Source of the DNA: Cordilura impudica | Taxonomy: Eukaryota; Arthropoda; Insecta; Diptera; Scathophagidae | DNA: 64,000 nucleotides | Direction of reading: 5' to 3' | NCBI GenBank assembly: GCA_963682025.1 | Contig: OY821517.1 | Span: 49,625,162-49,689,161, forward strand | Shown: positions 57,948 to 64,000 of the stretch, one piece after another | Position numbering within the stretch: position 1 is the first letter of the stretch | How the letters are laid out: every line of letters begins with the position of its first letter | Notes under the pieces: generated by a model | The model's database searches: none | What the model saw: only the letters and a program-made list of their open reading frames with translations | Told to the model about the DNA's origin: nothing | Translations under genes and position numbers: made by a program

Positions 57948-59565
57948 TTTTCTTTGTTGAAATTGTTGGCAAAATTATTAAAAGTCTAAAAAAATTTGCA
58001 ATTTTACATTTATACTTCAAGCAAATTATAATTGTTGGCTGTCAAAATTTTGTAAAGAGAGCTACCAGATTGTTCATGTAATACAAAAACTTTCATCTAT
58101 TACAATTTTTAAGGGTGTTACCATATTTCAGAGTGTTACCATATTATGTATAATTGAAGAGTGCTACCATATTCATGTATTTCACATAACTAAACAAGTT
58201 AACTGGTTACTTTTTTCAGTCCAATTTTATTCACTTTGTGGTGTGGATGTGTTGTTTTTTTTTACTTATTTCTTAATAGAAGTGAAGAAAAACTATTTTT
58301 TAAAATAAACTTTAAAGCAATGATTTTTTCTTATAACAAATGAGTGTTAATTAAAAAGAAGTTAAGAATAATATATCTATATATATATATTCCATGTAAA
58401 GTTCAACAGAGTCAAAATTAATATGTAAAAAAAAGTTTCCTTGCCATAACAAAATGAAAGGAAATTGTTAAGTTAAAGTTGTGTTAATTTGTTTAAATAA
58501 AATATAGCAAAATTCAAAGTAATTATGTGTAAAAGTATAAATTTAAAAGAAAAAAATTAACGTATTTCAAAAAGGATTAAAAGAGTGTGAGCTAAAAATA
58601 CAAAGTTGAAGGAAAAATCTTGAAAATAAAAAAAATCTATTTAAAGGTTTTTCACCAATTGGAAAATACTGCATTTAATGATTTTTTTTTTTGCCGAGAT
58701 AAAGCAAAAAGCCGAAAAGGAATTTTAAAAATTGTGGAAGTTAGGAAGTTGTCTTTGATAATATTTTTGTAGTTTTTTTTTTTTTCAAGTAAAGACGAAA
58801 AATAAAACAAAAACGTCTGAAAAAAAGAACATCAAATTGATATGTACATCATCATCATATCACATCGTCAATTTCTTTATGAAGTTCTTTGTTGTTGTTG
58901 TTGTTGTTGTTATTGTTAGTTAGTGTGGTGCTGTTTTCATGCAGCGGGGGCGGGTATGGCCGATTGTTGTTCGTTTGGTTAGTATTTGAATGCATGATTA
59001 AGCCACCATTAAACTCCACATACATACACACGTACACACAAACACAACAAAACAACATCATTTATACAATTACAAAAAATAAAATGAAAAGAAACGACAG
59101 ACAAAATTGCAAAATAAAAAAATAAAAACCGTTTAATTAATTTAATTTCTTTGTTATTAAAATAGGTATGAATAAATAAATAAACAAACATTTCGGGGAT
59201 TAATAAACATTTTTATTTTCTAAAGATATCTTTCGTTTAGTACCGAGTTTTTTTTTTCTGATATTCTCTTGTTTTGATTCTAAGGGTGCAGTTGTGATTT
59301 CAAAAATCAAATCAAAATAAAAACAAAACTTCAAATTTATTTCACTTTCTTGTGTTGTCAACTTTTAAGTTAGTGACAGGAGGATATTAATTAAAAAAAA
59401 AAAAAGAAAAAGAAAAATACAATAAAACGTGTAAAAACAAATAGAACGTGTAAATAATAAATCAAAATTAATTTTCGTCGCATAAAGATATTTTCAAAAC
59501 TGGATTATAATAAATCCGACGATATTGGATCTCTACAGGAAAACAATTCAGGCATAACCAACAAA
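57948..59565. promoter_or_regulatory. Divergent promoter region and leader of the next gene
   Basis: Between TFIIA-gamma (-) and the exon at 59566 (+). A GTT run lies at about 58889-58915. The region 58680-59565 is likely 5' leader: it contains many short ATG frames but no conserved one. Three similar short phrases (AGTGTTACCATATT, AGTGCTACCATATT, GAGAGCTACCAGATT) lie at 58057-58170, between the two genes. No TATA box stands out. Confidence 0.4.
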
Positions 59566-59576
59566 ATGGTTAAGCG
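59566..59576 (+). CDS. Probable first coding exon of an unidentified gene
   Basis: ATGGTTAAGCG in the context CCAACAAA-ATG (a good fly start context) runs straight into GTAAGTGA, a near-consensus splice donor at 59577. It would encode M-V-K plus two bases of the next codon. No second exon is seen before 64000, so the intron would exceed 4.4 kb and contain the retrotransposon copy below. Too short to identify; could be chance. Confidence 0.4.
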
Positions 59577-60329
59577 GTAAGTGATTCTATTTTATAATCA
59601 AATTAAAGCAGTTATCCTCATAAATCTAAAGAAAGTTTAAGTTTTAACCGGCTAAATTTGTGTAAATTTTAAAGAAGTGTTCGGATATATTTAGAAAAAA
59701 TTTATAAAATATTCTGTAAATCTTTGAAATTTTGATACCAGGGAATTTATATTATTGTAGTCAATTTGTGCTTCATTCAAAACTATGTGTGTAATAACAA
59801 ACTCGTAGATGTTAGATAGGATACCATAAAAAAAACTCATTTCCGTAACAGCAGCAGATAGCCCTCATTGAAAATGATCCCTCAATAAAATATCTAAAAG
59901 TTTATTTCTTTGAATGTTTTTTTAATTTTTATTTTTATTTAAGGGTTTTCTAACATCTTAATTCATGTCTTTTTTTTTTGTGAGAATAAAGCATGAGCCT
60001 AACATGATTTATAAAGTGTCATAATTCTACCCACGACCATTGGGATCATCACCATTAAAAACTTGAAACTACCATAAATAATGTTTAAAAATATCAATAA
60101 TTAATAATAGATTGCAGTAATAGAGAATAATAAAAATATATAGGTACATATATACAGTCGAGTACGATTATAACTAAATCGTTAAATACAAAATTTCGAG
60201 TGGCCAATTTTGTTTTTTAATAATTTCACGTTGTCATAAAACTATGAAAGATAACAATTTTGTTCCAAAAAATACTTAAAAAAAAAAATAGACAAACAAA
60301 AAACAAGTATTTTTTTGATGATGACAACA
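59577..60329. other. Presumed intron, start
   Basis: AT-rich sequence without a gene. At 60153 CAGTCGAGTACGATTATAAC resembles a pogo-type terminus but has no partner. At 60303-60372 a short family B fragment (ACAATGGAAACTTTCGAA, ACCAGAGTTGATTAGA) matches 18555-18600. Confidence 0.4.
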
Positions 60330-60780
60330 CAATGGAAACTTTCGAACTTCTGTACCAGAGTTGATTAGAACAATAAAAATAGAAGATGGTATGAATATTA
60401 GTATGGTATGAATATTAGTTTAAAGGATGATATGAATGCCATTGGATTGATGTTAGTTAATTGTTCCATTGCAACTCACTTTACAAAGACTTCAAGTACA
60501 CTACTTGATCTGTATTTCATTAATAATCATTCAAAACTATTACTCTTTGATCAGCTCTCCGCGTCCATGTTCTCAAAATATGATTTAATTTTTTTATCTT
60601 ATGACTGCAATATAAAAAATCAAGAACAATCGCAAACCATAAGATTTAGAAACTTTAAAAGCTTAGATTTTCAATCGGTGGAAACTGAATTGTCGGTCAT
60701 TTCATGGAACCAAGTCTTTCTCATGCCAACCGTAGATGAGCAATTAACTTTTTTACAAAACAATATTCTTTACTTATATG

Positions 60781-61570
60781 AACAAGTAAGAAATTATAGT
60801 CGGTCTAGACCGACTATACGATACCCTATACCATGCGTTTGCAGACCCTTTCTCTCAGGCCCAACTAACTGGATATAGAAAATAAGCATAAACCAAATTT
60901 GAGCGGGATTTTTATTCGTTTTTTCGGCTGCAGATATGAAAAAGTTCATATGGGATGCTATATCCTTATGGGGACTAGGCCTAAAAATTGACCGATCCTG
61001 ACCATGTTTGGTAAAATGTCTTGTATTTTGCAAAAATATATACAAACAAAATTTGAGAAGAAACAGTGCAATATTTTTGTTTTTTGATAGATTTAAGTGA
61101 AGATCGGGAAACAGCTCTATATGGGGCATATGACTAAGAGTTGCCCAATAGGGATAATTTTTGGACTACTGATTAATGGATGTATTATATACATACAAAC
61201 CCAATTCGACTAAGATTTGTATGATAATTTGGATCTTATGGCAATATATGTTTATTTCATAGGGGTCACTTGTATGGGGGCTAGGTCTGAACATGGACCG
61301 ATTCTCACTAATTTCAATAGCGTTCATCCCATGGACGATAAAAGATCAAATACCAAATTTCATCAAAATATATTCATATTTGCGACCTGCAGTTTGATTA
61401 CAAGCTTTTCATGGACACACAGACGGACGGACATCGTTAAATGGAATCAGATAGTGATTCTGATTCGATCGGTATAATTAAAGATGGGTGTAGGTCAAAT
61501 ATTTTTGGTTTTTAAAAACAGCAGCACAAAGTCATTATACCCAAACCACATAGTGGTATAGGGTATAAAA
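60781..61570 (-). mobile_element. Family A copy A6
   Basis: Left edge AACAAGTAAGAAATTATAGT, hairpin TCGGTCTAGACCGA; right edge CACATAGTGGTATAGGGTAT AAAAA. It splits the retrotransposon frame between LYLYEQV and KPWFCSE. The complement of the GTCY tract near 61415 is short. Confidence 0.9.
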
Positions 61571-62388
61571 ATATGTCCCACGAAATGGAAAACCATGGTT
61601 TTGTAGCGAAATAAAAATTTTGATCGCAGAAAGAAATTTAGCCTATGAAAGATGCAAGCGATTTAGAACAACCGAGCTCCATAATGCTTTTAAAGATGCT
61701 AGAATGAAAGTGAATTCAAAAATAAGATACTTAAAATCAATATTTTATAAAGAAAAGTTTGAATCAGCTGTTTGTTCGAAGAAGAAGTGGAGAGAAATTC
61801 AAAATTTACCCCCCAATCTCACATCACACTGAAATTGTAAAATCGTTGTGTACGTATTATCAACGAAAAATTGTTCGAATTAGTCGAATCCATCGGCAAT
61901 TAAATTTTATGCTCACACATCTGACTGCAATCTCATTTTTAAAATGTTGTCGAAGCGTAAACTTGAAAAAATTTGTATACTTCTCTCTCTTATTTTATTT
62001 TAAGTAGAGTTACCGAGTTTATTATACAGGCACATGTTTGAGGGAAAATGTTTACATTTATTATTATTAGTATTATTTTAATAATAGTTAATAATATTTA
62101 TGCTCTATAATTAACAAACTTGCGTTTTTGTATGCGTATTTCAAAAAATAAATCATTATAATAGATTTAACAAGTTAAAACTTTAATTACAATTTTACAA
62201 AATCCATTAAATTTGCATTAAATTTATAACAGGGTAACATTAATCATCGTTAGTGTCTGCCACTACTCGCACGAAAAATTTGGTGCCATTAGTGTGACCA
62301 CTGCGGGAAATGTGTGTGTATTAATTAAAAAAAATGTGAGTGTATTGAGTTTTTCGAACTTGCAGTGTGATGTGAGATGGCTGGGTTA

Positions 62389-63132
62389 AGGCCTGTGTGC
62401 AGCTTGCTAAGGAATCAAAAACTTCATATAATAAAACGCTTCAGAAATGCTTAAGGAATTTTTCTGTCAAAAAATTTCTGTTGATAGTCTGCAGCTTTTT
62501 AAAAAAAGTAGTATTGTTTTTACTACTTTTTTTTTTATGTAAATTAAGTTAGGCAACCCAGGCTTTGAGCAGGAATATCAAATTTATTGTTCTTTCTGAA
62601 CGGAATTATGACAGGAGAGGTAAGCATAAACAAAATGTAATATGCTAAAAAAATAAAAGTTATTTTTCAGTTGCAAACATGGAAAAAAACGAACAAAATT
62701 AGGTAAAGAAAAACAAGAAGCGGATGGGAAATTTTGATACTGAGCTTAAAAAGCGTTTAGCAGGCCAAATAAAGCAGAACCGAAGAATTTGGGATGTTAC
62801 CGAAAAAGGTCCTCGTCCAACTCATTCACTAAGATCATGCCTAATAATATAACTCCGCATTCGCAGAGGAATGCCATATCTTCCCTGAATGAAAACAGTC
62901 CTTTATTTATGAGTAAAATCATTTTTTATAAAATAATTTATTATTTACAAATAGTAGTCCATCTCAGCAAAATGAATTGATTTGTTTTCAATTTCACAAT
63001 TCTTAATAATTGACAGAAAACAGCTGATTGCTAGCGTTGCACTGAAAGGTACTTTTGTGTTTTTTTTTTCTTTAAGAAATATGTATATGAAAATTTTCTG
63101 TTAAGATTCCTTACCAAGCTGCGTACAGCTCT
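62389..63132. mobile_element. PIF/Harbinger-type element (744 bp)
   Basis: The ends AGGCCTGTGTGCAGCTTGCT and, inverted, AGAGCTGTACGCAGCTTGGT are imperfect inverted repeats continuing into AAGGAATC. TTA at 62386-62388 and at 63133-63135 is the target duplication. No transposase is left; a short frame at 62724 may be the rest of the accessory DNA-binding gene. Confidence 0.75.
62724..62852 (+). CDS. Short MADF-like frame in the Harbinger-type element
   Basis: MGNFDTELKKRLAGQIKQNR then RIWDVTEKG resembles the start of MADF/Myb-type DNA-binding domains (FD..L...V..R..LWD), as in the second gene of Harbinger elements. It stops after 42 codons, so it is a remnant at best. Confidence 0.35.
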   Translation: MGNFDTELKKRLAGQIKQNRRIWDVTEKGPRPTHSLRSCLII

Positions 63133-64000
63133 TTAGGTATTATTAACAGTACAACTAAAATTGGCAACTTTTTATAAATTGTAAACCATCTGATGTCAAT
63201 AATTGCATTACAAAAATTAGTTATGATCTAGACAGTGTAAAAGAATGGGCATCGGCCAACGCACTCTCTATAAATGCACAGAAGTCGAAAGCTATGATAA
63301 TTGGAAAAATCGAGTCTAACTGTTTTACCACCGATTCGAATAGATAATTCTATCATCGCGATAGACGAAACTGCCAAAAATCTAGGAGTAATTTTTAACA
63401 AGAAGGTAGACTGGTCAAATCACATAATGTTATATGTGGTAGAATTTATGCAATGTTAAGAAACCTTTGGATGTCGCAGTATTATACACCTTTTAATATT
63501 CGAATGTTACTAGCCAAGACTTATGTGTTGCCTACACTTCTGTACGGATGTGAACTTTTCGCTAGCTGTGATACATTAAGTATGAAAAGGCTTAATGTAA
63601 CGTACAATAATATTGCCAGATAAGTGTTTGGTCGCAGTAGGAGAAGTAGAATCTCACAGTTCTCTAGACAAATATGTAATATATCATTAGATAGCTTGTT
63701 TAAACTTCGAACATTACTGTTTTTTCATAAAGTGATTTACACAAAACAGCCTGCATGCCTATACAAATAGATTAATCTTTTCAAGGTCTGACAGAGGAAA
63801 CAAAATAAATACATTTCGCTTTAAAAAAGATATAACGAAAAAACACTTTTTCTTCGATGCTATTAACCTTTGGTGCCAACTTCCACCCAATATTCAAACC
63901 ATAAGCAATGCAAGGCATTTCAAAATTGCAATATATAACATCTTAGCACAATAATCTTATACAACTTTTATATGCAAAAATGTATGAACTTTTTTTTCTT

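Larger units (their letters stand above)
60330..63955 (+). pseudogene. Non-LTR retrotransposon (Jockey/I-like) remnant
   Basis: Endonuclease C-terminal part 60408-60780: THFTKTSSTLLDLYFINN, KYDLIFLSYDCNI. After family A copy A6 it continues KPWFCSEIKILIAERNLAYE and KWREIQNL (61590-61810). Most of the RT core is missing. The C-terminal part follows at 63190-63950: VKEWASANALSINAQKSKAM, LLAKTYVLPTLLYGCELFAS, MKRLNVTYNNIAR and SLDSLFKLRTLLFFHKVIYT. Many stops. A Harbinger-type element (62389-63132) lies in the gap. Confidence 0.75.

Noticed and set aside
58855..59125. Leu-rich and Asn-rich frames around 58.9 kb
   Set aside because: They are produced by the GTT run and CA-rich sequence in the presumed leader of the next gene.
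60153..60172. CAGTCGAGTACGATTATAAC as a second pogo-type element end
   Set aside because: No inverted partner or transposase fragment was found nearby; similarity to the terminus at 69 is weak.

Overview
The window is from a higher fly. It is very AT-rich, it carries a TFIIA small-subunit gene and a hexokinase with fly-like sequence, and it is packed with short elements that contain GTCY-type proto-microsatellites (mini-me/DINE-1-like) and with Tc1/mariner wrecks. A calyptrate fly (blow-fly or house-fly relative) is my inference; no species can be read from the sequence. Only three host loci are supported: a single-exon hexokinase (35088-36497, +), the TFIIA gamma subunit (57546-57947, -, one 78-nt intron) and a probable first coding exon of an unidentified gene (59566-59576, +) whose intron seems to run to the end of the window. 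Everything else is mobile DNA, its debris, satellite-like arrays, or sequence in which I see nothing.

Layout. 69-2366: a complete Tigger/pogo-like transposon with TA target duplication and an apparently intact three-exon transposase that ends in a PCNA-binding-type motif. 2367-4905: no gene. 4906-10372: a decayed Helentron-like element ('family B') whose middle has grown into a 3.4-kb A/T-rich array. 10435-12329: a 112-bp Harbinger-type MITE, a fold-back repeat and a decayed transposon gene. 12330-19322: one Helitron ('family C') copy split by a 3.6-kb transposon with ~490-bp inverted repeats and a 4-bp target duplication, and again by a family B element. 19323-34765: nested Tc1-like elements, Helitrons, Helentron-like 'family A' copies, and a non-LTR retrotransposon inserted in another non-LTR retrotransposon. 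35-36.6 kb: hexokinase. 37.2-49.8 kb: a long inverted repeat with Helitrons at its centre, and a ~2.4-kb segmental duplication whose two copies each carry a family B element at the same site. 49.8-56.4 kb: gene-free sequence, more elements and a 1.2-kb AAAAATT heptamer array. 57.5-59.6 kb: divergent TFIIA-gamma gene and orphan first exon. 60.3-64 kb: a broken non-LTR retrotransposon, itself split by a family A copy and a Harbinger-type element.

Three short element families account for most repeats. Family C (~377 bp; TC...CTAG ends, hairpin before the end, inserted between A and T) has the formal structure of a non-autonomous Helitron. Families A (~780 bp) and B (~2-5 kb) share a subterminal inverted repeat (TATACCCT.../...AGGGTAT), a GTCY tract, a 3' hairpin and the same terminal CTTACTTGTT, which fits Helentron/DINE-1-like elements. 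The nesting order can be read directly from interrupted hosts. I found no CRISPR array, no tRNA or rRNA gene and no operon-like system. The best candidates for something new are the long-TIR transposon at 12427-16051 and the way different satellite arrays grow from one fixed position inside family B.
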